DNA from: Pomphorhynchus laevis
Taxonomy: Eukaryota; Acanthocephala; Palaeacanthocephala; Echinorhynchida; Pomphorhynchidae
NCBI GenBank assembly: GCA_012934845.2
Contig: WNNJ02001036.1
Span: forward strand, 1 to 64,000
DNA length: 64,000 nt
Direction of reading: 5' to 3'
A program made the position numbers and the translations under genes. The notes under the pieces are model-generated. The model was not told the origin of the DNA and made no database searches. It was given only the letters and a program-made list of their open reading frames with translations. Shown here piece after piece: positions 20,506 through 35,200 of the stretch; position 1 is the stretch's first letter; each line of letters starts with the position of its first letter.

Positions 20506-22940
20506 ATTCATATGCGCCAATCAACCTCCTTTTTAATTTTGATTTAGCTTCAAACGCTAAATCCGATCCCATTTAAACAATTTTACTAATTTATCAGCTT
20601 GACATTTGCTGTTTTTTAATTCTAAGATTTAAAATAACATCAATTTTTATTAATTGACTAATTAATAACATACGATGTATTATGATAAGGATTAGAAGTC
20701 ATCAAAAGGAACAATGATTAATGTTCGTAGAATACTTGTAGTATTACATATTAATATAAAAGTAGTAGGCAAACAAAGTTTCAAGCTAAAGCAACTGCTG
20801 GAACGAAATTAGAGGAGCTAAATCGGCTTTCTAAGACCGAAATTAGTGAAATAGCTCGGGCCAGATAGAAGAAATGAGTTACTAGAACGTAGAGTCAAGA
20901 GTGAAAGCACTTGATATTTCGATTTCTATTTGAATGGATATAAATAATTTAATTAAAAAAATAGTAAAGTGAGGATAATCCAAACAGGTTGAACGGATTT
21001 TTCGAAATCTGTTACTATTGTTTTTAAGAGAGAAAAAATTCATTTTGTTTTTATGTCGATTGGATTATTAGCTAATCGTAACGGCGAATAAATTGACAGC
21101 TACAATAAATCCAACGACTGAACAATATATTGACAGCTACAATGAGACTCTGTAATATAGAAGATAGATATCCGTTGCATAAAGCTGAATTTAGGGTCAT
21201 CTTTATTTTTAGAATTGTTTGAAAAGTAGCAAATCGTATGTAAAAATATGCGTCGCTAGTAAAACGAGCAACACATATTTCCAAATGTATATTTTTGTCT
21301 TATTCAGATACCTGCCTGATATCTAATTCAGATACCTGTCTAATACCTGTTTAATTCAGATAATCCAGAGAATCAGTCTGGCCGTGCAAACCGGCAACGC
21401 CGTTTCTATGTTTGGGATGACGGACAGAGACACTGATAACTTTTAAGTAATAACCTTTTGATTGATAATTATATAAAAAGCAAATTACGCATTCAGATAC
21501 CTCGAATGATTAAAATCAAACATTTTGTTAAGGCACATTGTGGTTAAGTCAAAGTGTCAGATATAAATCCAAAGTGCACGCTGAAGGCACTTAAGGTTTT
21601 GTGATATATGCATTATTTGCATTTAAACATTTTCGTCTTTATGCATTAAGACGCAAAAGCCACAAATTACATTTCGTAATTTATTATACCCAACTGGATT
21701 TAGGTTAGTGATTGCTTAGATCATTGACCTTAAGCAATAATAATCAATTATTTGTTAATCAAAAAATCATATTAATATTTATTAATCATTATAAAAGTAA
21801 ATTATAATTAATACCATCTATTAGTTATAATTAATATTTATAATTAATCACAAATTAATATTTATTAATTAATATTTATAAACATATTGTTTATATCATA
21901 TATATTATTACAAGACTTTAACATCTAAAAGTGTCATTTTATCTACTCACAATATCTAAAAGTAATGCATTCATGAATATTATTTCCGGTTTATCTTCTC
22001 TATTTATCCTCCATATGATCAGCACTTTTTTAAATGTTATTTGCAGAACGATCAAATTCAGTTCCACTCTTTTTTGATCCAGCTCCAATAATTCTTTGTC
22101 AATAATGGATCAACTATTTAAAACCTTAAGGCGTTGATTTAATATGTTCATTTCTGGATCACATTCTTTTGTTTAATAATCTGCTTTCAATTACTTTCCC
22201 GAAAAGTGCGTTATGCAAATATCCATTTTCAGTTCTCCCTTTCCAAACTCTTAATCCACTATCAACGAATTTTGCATCAAGAATTACATATGCAACTGTT
22301 GTGTCAAGATAGTAATCATTTAGAATGTGTTTGCTCTTCACGCATTAAAATATCTTATCGTATATATATGTACAAAAGATAAATCATTTGCAAATCTTCA
22401 AATTTATATTCTAATGCCTAATAGTTACGCAGCTGCTGGCCTCCCATGTTCTCAACAAGATCGATCTAAACAGCTAATTTTCATTTATTGAAAAAGCAAA
22501 CTGATTTCTGCTCAGCATTATGAACAACATAAGGCCATTTTCAAATGTTTTTACTTTATCAACTACTAAAAACGGTTTCTCGGTCAACGATGTTTGTCGA
22601 CAAATTGCGTTTTATTTACATTCCTAATCTTTTTTTGAAGAACAAACTCTATTGTTTTAGATATTGCAGGGTAGAGCAAATTATCTCGTTCTACGCAAAC
22701 ATCAAATTACTCGTTCATTGACCAAAGGAAAACTCATTAAAATATGTAGAAAAACTGAATATTCGACTGGTTTCTTACTGAAAAGTTTCACGAGGACGAA
22801 GATATAAAGAACACTTTTATTTTGTTTGCACAGTACATAATACAAAAGTACATTATGTTGAGCACACTGAACGCATTTTGTCGACATTATTCAATTTACA
22901 AGAACTTCTAAAGACTTGTAAAAGTAAAGTAGACTAGCAA
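20506..22940. other. AT-rich upstream flank of the host gene
   Basis: Mostly low-complexity AT. A repeat C piece lies at 20652-20730, and a partial PLE-linked unit (TTGATCCAGCTCCAATAATT) at about 22072-22125. The last 100 bp before the ATG at 22942 have no clear TATA box. TTTACAAG near 22894-22901 could be a splice acceptor for an upstream non-coding exon or trans-spliced leader, but I cannot tell. Confidence 0.4.
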
Positions 22941-22941
22941 G

Positions 22942-23147
22942 ATGTTTGCTAAATCTACGATTTTTGCGCTATTCGCCTGCTACATTATACCTTCCGTGTA
23001 TACGGCTGTTTCTCTCACACCAGCCGATGGCATCATGAAAAGAGAGAGCGGAGAACAGCTAATTGTTGCATGTAACGTCAACCAACCCGCGACCCCTAAA
23101 TGGTATTCACCAACTGGATCAGAAATAAGCGAAGATTCAAATCAACG
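22942..23147 (+). CDS. exon 1: signal peptide and start of Ig1
   Basis: Begins at the ATG of MFAKSTIFALFACYIIPSVY (hydrophobic signal, likely cut after VYTA). Holds the first Ig1 cysteine (LIVAC) and the KWYSPTG tryptophan. Ends at CAACG|GTATGC, phase 2. Confidence 0.88.
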
Positions 23148-26100
23148 GTATGCATTTGAAAATTATGTTAACATTTATTGTCTGACAAATTAATTTTTTT
23201 ATTTCGTTTTACAGTAAAAACAAACATATTATCCTTGTGATTAAAATTAACAAATAATAAATAATATACTTTGTATTAGAATAATATACCATATAATCGA
23301 ATTTCATCAGAGGAAATACGTCCTCAATACGTATTTGGTCCCACTGCTATAATACTTATTCTGATACAACGTATGTTATTTAATAGTCAATTCATAAAAA
23401 TGACTTTTATTTTAAACAAATTTCATCAGAAATACTTCATTAGCATGTATTCATTAGAGCTGATATGTTGGGTCGAGGAATAGGGGCCGTAACATTATAA
23501 CCTAGCAGTTCCTTTTGATAACCTTTAGTCGTTATTCTGATACATTGTCTATTATTTATTAGTCAATTCATAAAATTTGATTTTTATTTTAAATTTTAAA
23601 TTTTAAATTGATATAAATATATGTCGTATAAAATCTTACTATTTAATTATTCAATTTTGATTTAGCATTTTTCTTTCAATTAAATAATTATATTAAATAC
23701 GTAGGCCAATTATCTGATCTAATTATTATTCAAACTCTTAAGTGGCAAATTTTTATGGATGGATAATAAATAATATACTTTGTATTAGAATAAGATACTA
23801 TATAATCAAATTTAATCAGAGGTAATAGTCATTAACACGTATTTGACCCCGCTGCTATGTTGGGTGGAGGAATATGGGTTGTTAATCAGAAGAAATACGT
23901 CCTTAGCACGTATTTGGCCCCGCTGATGTGTTGGGTATAGGAGTTAGGGGCTAATCTGATAACACAGCAGTTCCTGCTAATGACCTTTAATCCTTATTCT
24001 GATACATTGTCTTTTATTAGTCAATTCATAAAATTTGATTTTTATTTTAAATTTTTTTTTAAATTTTAAATTGATATCAGTTATGTAATAACTGATATCA
24101 ATATAACTGTTATAATTTTTTTCTAATTATAGCATTAAGAAATGCAACAATTTGTAACGATATTGGTTTTCTTCAAAATCATTTAAATAATTTAATAGAT
24201 ACATATTTTAAACTAGGTTACTATAAAAATACAATCAAACAGAAAATAGTAAAATATATAAATCAACACAATAATATAAATAATAAATTTAAACTATCAA
24301 CTTGCAAATTTTTATAGACGGATAATAAATAATATACTTTGTATTAGAATAAGATACTAGATAGTTTTATCAGAGGAAATACGTCATTAGCATGTATTTA
24401 CCCCCGCTGCTATGTCGGGTAGAGGAGTTAGGGGCCGAAACCTGATAGCATGGCAGTTCCTCCTGATTACCTCTAATTCTTATTCTGATACAACGTCTGT
24501 TATTTATTAGTCAATTCATAAAAATGACTTTTTAAATTTTATTTTTTTATTTTAACTTTATTTAAATTATATAAAATCTAAAAACAATTGTTTATTTTAT
24601 TATTTAATTGTTAAATTTTGATTTAGCATTATTATGTTTTGTTTAATATAATAAATTTTAATTAAATTTTATATAATTTTATAAATTATATAAAATATTA
24701 TACAAAAATTACTTAATATTTTTAAAAATATTATTTTAAAAATGCGATTTATAAGAATAATGTTTCTATTAAAATGTTAATTTATAATTTTGACAGCTCT
24801 TTTGTATTCTATGCCCGTTGTATTCCTGTCTAACTACATTGAATGTAGTCTAATCGTACGTAATGACATGTTTCATGTCATTAGCATGTATTTGGCCCCG
24901 TTGCTATGTGGGTCAGGGAATAGCGACAGAAACTGATAACATAACAGTTTCCCATGATGACCTCTAATCCTGATTTTGATCCATCGTCTGTTATTTATTA
25001 GTTAATTCATAAAAATCGATTTGTATTTAAAATTTTAAAATTTTATTTTAACTATATATAAGTTATATAAAATCTTATATCGTAATTATTAATATTTTAT
25101 AATTATTTATAATTTAATTATTTAAAATATAAAATTTAAAATCAATTTTAGCATTATTTTGAATTTTAATAATTTAATTTTTTTACCGTTATTTTTTAAT
25201 TTAAAAATAATATAAAATACGTAAACCCAGTTAGATGATCTGACTTTAACTTACCTTCAAAAATGTAAAGGGATAGAGGCCGAAGCCTGATAACACAGCA
25301 GTTCCTCCTGATGACGTCTAATCCTTATTCAAATACATCGAATATTATTTATTAGTCAATTCATAAAAATTGATTTTTATTTTAAATTTTAACTTGATAA
25401 ATTATATAAAATCTTATGAAATAATTATTTGTTATTTATAATTATTTATATTTTATTATTTTTTTAGAAATAATTTTATTTATTATATAGAACAAACAGT
25501 TTCTTTATTCAATATCTGATTTATCCTATGCATGATCTTCAAATGTTATACTTCTGCATCGGTGTGAAATCTCTCCGCTCCACACGGATTGAAAGTCTGA
25601 GTTGTGTATTTTGACGTTGTTTTAGTCGTTAGCTTACCAAGCGAAGACCGAAAACCGTGAAGTCATAAGGATGCCGCACAGCAAAATGGCAAAACAGGTC
25701 ATCCGTTTCACGGCGCTGATCCAAGCGCGCGCCTTGACGATGTTAAGGCGCGCGCTTGGATCACGGGTTGTTGTCTGTTCGAAATGAATTTCATCAGGAA
25801 CCTCGGTTAGCTGAGGTTCGCTTGCTACGCAGTGAGATATGCGGCTAAGGTAGTGTGATACGATGTCGCGGACCGCATTATGCCGGATTGAATGCATGGA
25901 TCCTCGTAAATTATTATTTATATTTTAAATAATAATAAACTATGAGATTTATTAATTATTTAAATTTTATTTAGCAGTATTTTTAATTTATAAATATTAT
26001 AAAATACGTAGACTCAGTTAGCTGATCTAATCATTCTGAAAGATGTTATATATATGAGATGTGATTCAGCCAGGACTGTCTATTACACCTATATGCCTCT

Positions 26101-26178
26101 TTCTATATATAGAGAATGCTTTATCACTGCAAGACAGCATACCGCTTCGGCTTTGAGAACCCTCATCAGTTGCAACAC

Positions 26179-26213
<35 letters not shown>

Positions 26214-29200
26214 CTTACCGAATTTACAAGGGAAATTACTAATATTTTCAGAGGATGTCATTTGCTATTATTTACTTTCTCTTCGACACGACATAGACGT
26301 TCAGTTTACCAAATATTAACTGATGATGTGTTTCATCTAAAATCGTATCACTCTCTATAGTGATAGTTTCAATCTCGCGCAGTATTATTTTATCCTTAAG
26401 CATGTTTAACTCTGTCCTTTGCTTCTGCTAGCATCTTTAGAAATTTCAATATTTTTTCAAATGTCTAAAAACGAAAATAGTTAAATTATAATAATTGTTT
26501 ATTTTAATAATCTTAGACAAAGAGATTATAATTATTTTCTTTTATTTCGGCAAAGATAACCAATGACTGGTCAAAATATTTCATTAAGAAATATTGTGAT
26601 TGCCTCGAATAAAACTTTTTTACCCAGTAATTGTTTCATTCATTGAATGAAAAAAAAAACGTATTTTTTAATTAAATCAAAAACGGTTTGTTTTTCAGAT
26701 TATAAATTTTGATTTCTTTTAATTTTAAACTGTTTGTAATTTTCTAAATATGATAGCAGGAGTTATCGAAATATTGTTATTTTTTAGAAAAAAACCTTTT
26801 TATCACTTTATTCCCGTAAATTAATAAAAATTTAAATTAAGAAATAAATTAAAAATTTTAATTATGTTGAATTAGATTAAGAGGTTTTTAATTTCTTATT
26901 TTGCATAATCATACTAAACCTTTAATTGGTGTTTTTAGTATTCATATTGAACGTAAGCATAGCAAGGTCATTTTGCGGCTGAAAGGAGTACGCAGTGAAG
27001 ATCGAGGGCTATGGAGTTGTGATGCAGGTTTAAAAGGCAAAAAGAGTTTTACGCTTGACGTTGAAGGTTAAATTTTGTTTTATTATACAAGGTAATAATT
27101 TTGTTGTTTAGATCCATTGGTATTAATTTCAAATGCAATTGAATACGCGCCACTCGGGGAAACTCATTTTATCAAATGTATACCAAGTGCGCCAAACAAA
27201 GTTGAATTAAGCTGGCGGAAAGGACCGTATAAGCACAAAGTTGGTGAGTATAGTTATTATATTTTCTCAAATATCAGGAATATTGCTGATTCTAAACAAA
27301 CCTATTTATTTGATTATAAATTCGTTGAAATGCTTAAAGGCTTTTTCATTCAAAGTTTTTAAAAAAGACTTTTTTAAAATTTCTTAAGCTAGAAATATAT
27401 TGAATAATAATGTCACTGATAGAAATGCTTTTGATTGACTGTATTTTTCAACAATTTTCTTTAACTGTACATTTTTGTAAAGTTTAAAGGTACAATATTT
27501 TAATTTGTGTTACAAGATATGTAACATTACTGAGTCTATGGTACAAAATATAGCTTACACTTTACGAAATTATCAAAGCTTTAATATTTTTGTAAAGCCA
27601 TGACGAAAGTATCGTAATATATAAAACAATATAAAGAATTATTGGTACTGGATCAAACAAAGGAGGAAAATTTTATTTGATATTTCGCCAACCTCTGTTT
27701 GCATCTTCAGAAAATGACATCTTAAGGGTAATTTTTTGAAGATGCTAACGAGGTTAGCATACTATCAAATAAAATTTTCCGTTTTTCTATGATCCGGCTC
27801 CAATAATTCTTTATCAGTAATGGATCATTATCAGCCATTTAAAATCTTTTTTTTTCTTTCTTTAATTTAATTTGATATTTTGCTAGTCTCTGTTTGCATC
27901 TTCATAAAATGACATCTTCAGAGTAATTACATCTTCACCATAATTCTTATAAGATACTAACAGAGGTTGGCGAAATATCAAATAAAATGTTCCCTCTTTT
28001 TGAAAATTACTTTATTTTGTGAAGATGTAATTGTAATTTTCTGAAGATACTAACAGTGGTTGGCGAAATATCAAATAAAATTTCCTTCTTTCTTTGATCC
28101 AGCTCTAATTACTCTATCAATAATGAATCATCAACTATTTAAAAACAAAAAATATCGTGGTATGGGTTATTCTTTCGATATAAAATGTTGTGTATATACC
28201 ACATTTATTGTATCTTTTAAATATTTTGGACACACTATATAATAGCATTATGTCCATATTTCTCAATTTAAATTAATTTTATTTATTCGGATAAAATTGG
28301 CTCTAATCCTGTAATGTAAGGATTAATATCTTTGTTTTTTTTCATTAAATGTGTATTTAATCGGAAATTCGCTAAATTTAAGTTTTATTATCTTCTATTC
28401 GTCATACTCTCCTATTAAGCGATACAAGCATACTTGTTTAAACGCTTCAAACTTTTTGGAGTTTGTTTATCAGTAAAATAACGTCAGTGTTATGAAAAAA
28501 ACGCGTTGTTAATTGTTAAGAAATACTAGAAAACATCTTGTGTTATATTTTGTTTTTTTTAATACATTTGAGTTCATAAGATTCCAAAATCAAGACGACT
28601 TTATTTTAATCTGCGTATTTTAAACAACCAGTAACGCGTTGTTTCTTTCAATATTTTACTCAAACATTTCTTTGGACAATTCTTTATAGCAGAGAGTAAG
28701 ACATTAAGGCATTTTCTTAAAACCACTAAAAGCGTTGTGTGCATTAGCAAACTTTTAAAAGTAATAAATTCATATTTAAATTGGTTGATGAGCCTTTTGA
28801 AAATTGTTATTATTTGATATTACTATCATTACTATTGTGTTGTGATTTAGAATCTTCAAAATATCGACCCGACGCTAATGGGCTTCACATCGTTACAGTT
28901 GGCATGGCTGATAATGATACTTTCTGGTGTACGGCTGATATTGTGGATCGCGGGAAAACGATAGATCAACCAATTCGTATCATAGTATCAGGTTTGTCTT
29001 CAAGGTTGTGCTTTATTTTGATACATTTGCTATATTATTACGGCATCACACTGAATTTTTTCATTATATTATATTTATTTACCTAAAGCTTATTTTTTTC
29101 TTTTTACATGCTTTAATGGTCTTTAGCGTTTTAGAATATATACGGTTGAATTTAATTTGAATCTTAGGAAATATATTATACATTTTGCTGAGATTATTAT

Positions 29201-32200
29201 AGACTACTATTAAATCGTATTTTCCTTGAGTCTATAATAATTTTCCAGGTTTAGGATATACATTATTTTCAAATTTATGACAAATATTTTAATATCCATA
29301 AATTGAAATTGTTCCTGCTGGTGATTCTTTATTTTATTTAATCGTATGTTCATAATCATTAAATTAAGGTTAAATTTCAAAATTTTGAAAGGATAAATTT
29401 CTCTGAATATAATTATTTTGTAAGCAGTTAATAATTAATTCAAAAAATCTTAACCACTAACTGGTAATTAAATATCCCTTATGTTTATTTAAGCTGGATT
29501 TTCTATTCACTACGCTTCCTTACTTAGGAATTTAAATAATTAAACGTTTAATTTAAATATAATTTAATTAAAACTTGGAGAAAATTCGTTTCCAATCCGA
29601 ATTATTACAAGAAGGCGAGGAAACAGGAATATTTATTTGATTAGAAAAATCTAATATTTCGACGGCACTACGGCACGTCATCTTTAGGGTCTAGAAATAA
29701 AACACATTAGTAAAAGGAATTATAAATGCAAAAAAAATAATAAAAAATAAAAAATATATAAAAATTTGTTTATCCATTGTCTATCTGTACTGATGTTGGC
29801 AAACACAAATTTTTAGCAACTAAGTTTAAACTAAGCTTTAATGGGATGTCTGCTTGAAATATTGGATTTTTCTAATCAAATAAATATTCCTGTTTTTTCG
29901 CCTTCTTGTAACATTAAAACTTGTTTAAACGCTCTAATGCTTATTTTTGAATTTTTTAATCAGCTTAACAATGTCTGTATTTTTTCTGTCAAAGTCCTAA
30001 TTATTTATCATTAGAATTATTAGTAAATGCACGTGCATATGTCAATCATTATAAAGTTCTGCATTAACTAAATCCGTCGAAAAATGGAATTCGTTAATGG
30101 GAGTATGCCAACATTGGTCGATCGAGAGTTTCAATTGTTCAGAGGCGATTAAACCATTTCCTACATTTTTATCTTTTCGCATTTTTCTAAAAGCAGTTAT
30201 TTTATTTTAATGCTAAATAACGAAATATTGCTTAAAATCGGTAGTAACTTAATGAGGCAGCTACTTTAAATTATAATAAAATTTGAAATAATTGATATAA
30301 AGTAAATTTGAATAATCATTTTCTATTAAATGCAACAGAATTGCTATAATCTTTTAATGTACTTTTTAAATTCGATGTTTTATGTTTTTGATATGCATAT
30401 TTTATTTTTGATATTGTTTCGCAGAAGCGGTCACAAAGCCTAATATTGGATGTGTTGGTGATCCATGCGCGGTGCAAGGTGGTAAGGCTATATTGCAATG
30501 CCATTCATCTGGTATCCCGTCTCCAAAATATCAGTGGTCTAAAGGGCCGGTAAGTTTAATTTTAATTGCAATTTTAATTGAAAGCACAAAATCTTGCAAA
30601 ACTTTTAGCATCTGATTAGTCCATTTTTTACAAATGTAAGTTTCTATATGTTGTTTTATTTTGACATCCTTCGTCGTGTCTAAATGTTGTTTCTTCTCAT
30701 TTTCTATAACAATACATTTTTTTAAAAGTTAATAGTGTTGTTAAAGTTTTAAAATTGTAGTTTCTTGAAACCGCTGCAACGTATCCTTTTAAAATATTCA
30801 AATATTTGTTAGCCCCAAAAATTTGCTAGTTGTATACTTCCTTTTCATTCAAAAAATATTTTTGTCTTCCTTTTCATTCAAAGTACTATTTTTATATGAA
30901 GTTTTTATATCTAAAATTTGCCCGTCGTATCAATTAAAATAGTACTTTTATTATAAATAACTTAAATAGTTTTTATATTTTTAAACTTGTAATCCAGTTG
31001 TTTTTAACTTGTTGTTACACGCATCATGTAGCGTAGTCCATATACCTTTACTAAAATGTCGACCAATACTCGCATCTTATCATTTATTCTACCTGAGCCT
31101 AGGCAAAACAATCAACGAACTAATAAATTATGACATCATTGATCATATAGTGTTGAAATTCATGACGGTCTATATTTGTAAATTTTACATTAAAATTTAA
31201 ATTTCTATTTGTAAATTTCACATTAAAATTTAAATTTCTAATTTCATGCATACCATATAATATAAAATATAATACATTAAATAATGAAATTTTAAGAATT
31301 GCAACAATATGTAATGATATTGGTTTTCTTCAAAATCATTTAAATAATTTAATAGATACATATTTTAAACTAAGTTACTAATAAAAATAACATCAAGCAG
31401 AAAATAGTAAAATATATAAATCAACACAATAATATTTGAAATAAATTTAAACTCTCTTGCGAAAACATTTTATGGATAATAAATAATATACTTTGTATTG
31501 AAATTCAAGACAGTCTATCTTTGTAAATTTTACATTAAAATTTAAATTTCTATTTGTAAATTTTACATTAAAATTTAAATTTCTAATTTAATTGACAATT
31601 TGTGTTTTTTAAACTGTATTTTATGTGAGTTGTATTGAATTTTACTGTTGTATCATCGACGTTGTTTGATATTAAAAAATAATACACATTCCTTATTAAA
31701 TCTGTTTTGCACTCGAACACTAGATGTACGTTAATATTTCGTGTTGTTGGGTGTTGTTTCGTGCCTTTCCCATCTTAAATTTGATCTTTATTCTCTAATT
31801 TAGGGGCTTCCTTTGATATTACTCGCGGTAAATGTTTATTAATTTTCAATGTTGTGCTTTGAATTATAACTTTTCGTTGTTTTGTTAGTTCAAAATATAT
31901 TATTTCAAACTAGTGTTTGCAACAGTAGTTTCTCATTTGGTTTCAAAATATAAATTGTCGGGTTTTTTATTTTTTGTTTTTACTTATGTATTATTATACT
32001 TTCTTACCTTCTTAATTTTCATTATCATCAATTTATTTCATAAAATACATTATCGCTTCTTAGTTATAACATTTGCCTGGACTAGCGGCAAAGTTAGTTG
32101 TTCGTAAGAGTTACGCTAAATGAAATTCGGCTCTGGTTTTTTAATAATCTGTGAATTCGTTAATTAATTGGTGGATTTTGATTTTTTAAGTAAAAAAACT

Positions 32201-35200
32201 CATAATTAGTAATGAAAGTGATTATTCATGAATACTTTGTTAAGTTGCAATGCTTTTAATGCCTTCAGGTATTAAAATTAGTCAATTTTTACTTTTGATG
32301 ATATTTTCATTTGATGTAGTATTATCACTTACTATATATAGAAGAATTTTTATATACATTATATACTAAGATTCTGTTTTTTAAATTTTAATTGCATTTT
32401 TAATTTATAAATGCATATTCCGTCAGTAAGGATTCGCGAAAATAAATATCACTTTTAGCTTTTATATAATGTGAACTAATATTTTAACTTTCAGGAGATT
32501 TTTTAAAATAATTTTTTGATTTTTTAACGTGAAACGTTTAATACATTTTATGCTAATCGTTAACTTTTCATTTTAAAAATAATTGATGTACTTACTTAAT
32601 AAACGCTTTACAATTATTTGATTCGAAAGTATTTAAAATTCTTCAATTTTAATCAGATTTTATAACTTCAGTTTAAATATTCATTCAATTAATTAAAGGA
32701 AAGCTATTTTTTCTAAGTTGTCAAAATAGACTGAATAACGAGGACACTGACATTTTTTTGACACATTCTGAAAATGCGACAAAAAATAGTTAACTTTCAG
32801 TTATTAAGGTCAGAAAAGGGTCAAAATGTTTAAAAATCCTTTTCTGAGATTTTTTGGATTAATCAGATAATTATCCAAAATAGATAAAGCCCATAGATTG
32901 TATATCTGATCTGAAAAAGTATATATATTGTATATATTGTCGATACTTATCTGCAAAAGATATATGCAGCAAATTGTACAGTATTTCAAATTTTTTGGCG
33001 GTTATTGGGTGAAGAAATAGCATAAATTTTTTAAACCTGACGTGTTTACACATTTTGGCACGTCTAGATCAGAAGAGAACATGTAGAATTCGGTACATAT
33101 GATATCAAATCATTTGAATATAGAAGACAAATGGGATTAATTCGGTCTGCGCCAATTGTATGCCTTGCTTGTGAAGGCGAATTAAAAAAGAAAGCACAAA
33201 ATTTGGTGGTGCTTAGATATTAGAATAAGATGGTAAAAACAAGTTAACCGCTGAGGAAGCGGCAAAGTACAAAATTTACAGGAATTTCATAGGACAGGAA
33301 TTCACAAGGAATTCTAAAACTCCCGTGGTATAGAAAGTCTGCATTATCCAAAAGTATATTTATTCCTAGCAGGAATAAATATCCTAGGTAGTAAAAGTAT
33401 ACCCATTAGTCAAAAGTATATTCAGGAACCAAAATTATATTTAATTTTGACACACTCTTTTATTTAAAGAGTGTGTTAAAACAAGTCAACCGCTGAATCT
33501 GATTTTAGTACCTCATTTGATAATGAGATAAATATTATCTAATAGATAAATATATTTAATTTTATATAGTTTTTATTCATTACAAAATTCATAAACTGAT
33601 ATAAATTATTTTTCGTATTATTTGGTAAGCATTCATGCATACCATATTATTTTATTAAGTTTGTTATATTATGCTGTAATTGTAATTATATTGGCTTTCA
33701 AATCATTTAAATAATTTAGGTTACAATAAAACAATATAATATTTATATTAATATTATAATATAATATTTTATTTATTTAGGTATAATATTTATACCTAAA
33801 TATAAGCATATCTAGGTATATATCTATATATGAACATTAAATTAATATCAATTAAGACTACTTTAAATTTATACCGTAAAGATGACATTTAAATTTACAA
33901 GAAACATATTTTTGCATGAGCAATCATGCATACCACATAATAGTTATTTTTAACTAATACTGATGTGTAATCTGGCAAACGCTTTCAGTTTGAAAAGCCG
34001 ATTTACGCGAATCGACATTTTAGCGTTCGACGTATTGGTAGAATATTCTTAGCTATATAAATATATGAAATGTTTCGATACATTGATGATATGTGTGTAT
34101 TTAACTCTAATAACTTTATTCATTAAGTGAACAAATTTATTCAGGTAGCCTCATTCTTAATATAACCAATATTAATGATAAAGAAGGTATATATCTTGAT
34201 ATGAGCATTAAATTAACATCAATTAAAGCTACTATTAATTTATATCGTAAAGAAGGCATATTTAAATTTACAATAAACATATTTTTGCATTAGTATTCAT
34301 GCATACCATATAATATAAAATATAATACATTAAAGATTGTTGTTTTTTTATTATTTAATTACTTAATCTGTATTTATAATTTTTTTTATTTCTGAATGTA
34401 TGCATAATTTGGCAAATGTTTACTGAAAATACCATCAAACAGAAAATAGTAAAATATAAATCAACAACATTAATTTAAAAATAAATTTTAAATCATTTGC
34501 GAGAAAGGTTTTTATTTTTATTTTAAGGTTTAACTCCTAATGAATAATGTATTAGAATAAGATATTACACTATATTATTTAAACTAAATACTCAATTAAA
34601 TAATTTATTTATTAAAATAAAATTACACAAACAATTCAAATATTTATATTATCAAAATATAATAAAAAATTAATTTACACTCATTTGTGGAATAGTTCGT
34701 CGAACTATTCCACTAATTCCACTTTTTTAAATTAAAAAAGAGCAAATATATCACTAGCATATGTTCATCATAATATTATACTATTAATATTATCATTTAG
34801 CTAGCACATTTTAATCTATCTTAGCGAAAGTCCTTTTTAATATTTTTTTTAATTAATTTAATTTTTTGTTTAGATTATATTTTGATTTCGCTACGATAGA
34901 TTTCTGCTTTTAGCTAAATACAGTAGAATGTTTTTTTTTCAATTACTACATGCCGCCTGTCGAAAGTTCTGCGTTATACTTCACATTTACATAAATTTGA
35001 TCGATATTATAGAAAAATCTCTATTTATTCAATTCATTTGTACTTTGCCAACCACTACCACATTATTTAATCACCACTGAATTATTCAAATTTAATAATT
35101 TGAATGAGTGTCTTCTGATAATATCAAGTTTTATTCGTTTTTAGGCGTTAAGAATACAATCAAATCCTGATTTCAAATATCATACTGATAGCAATTCACT

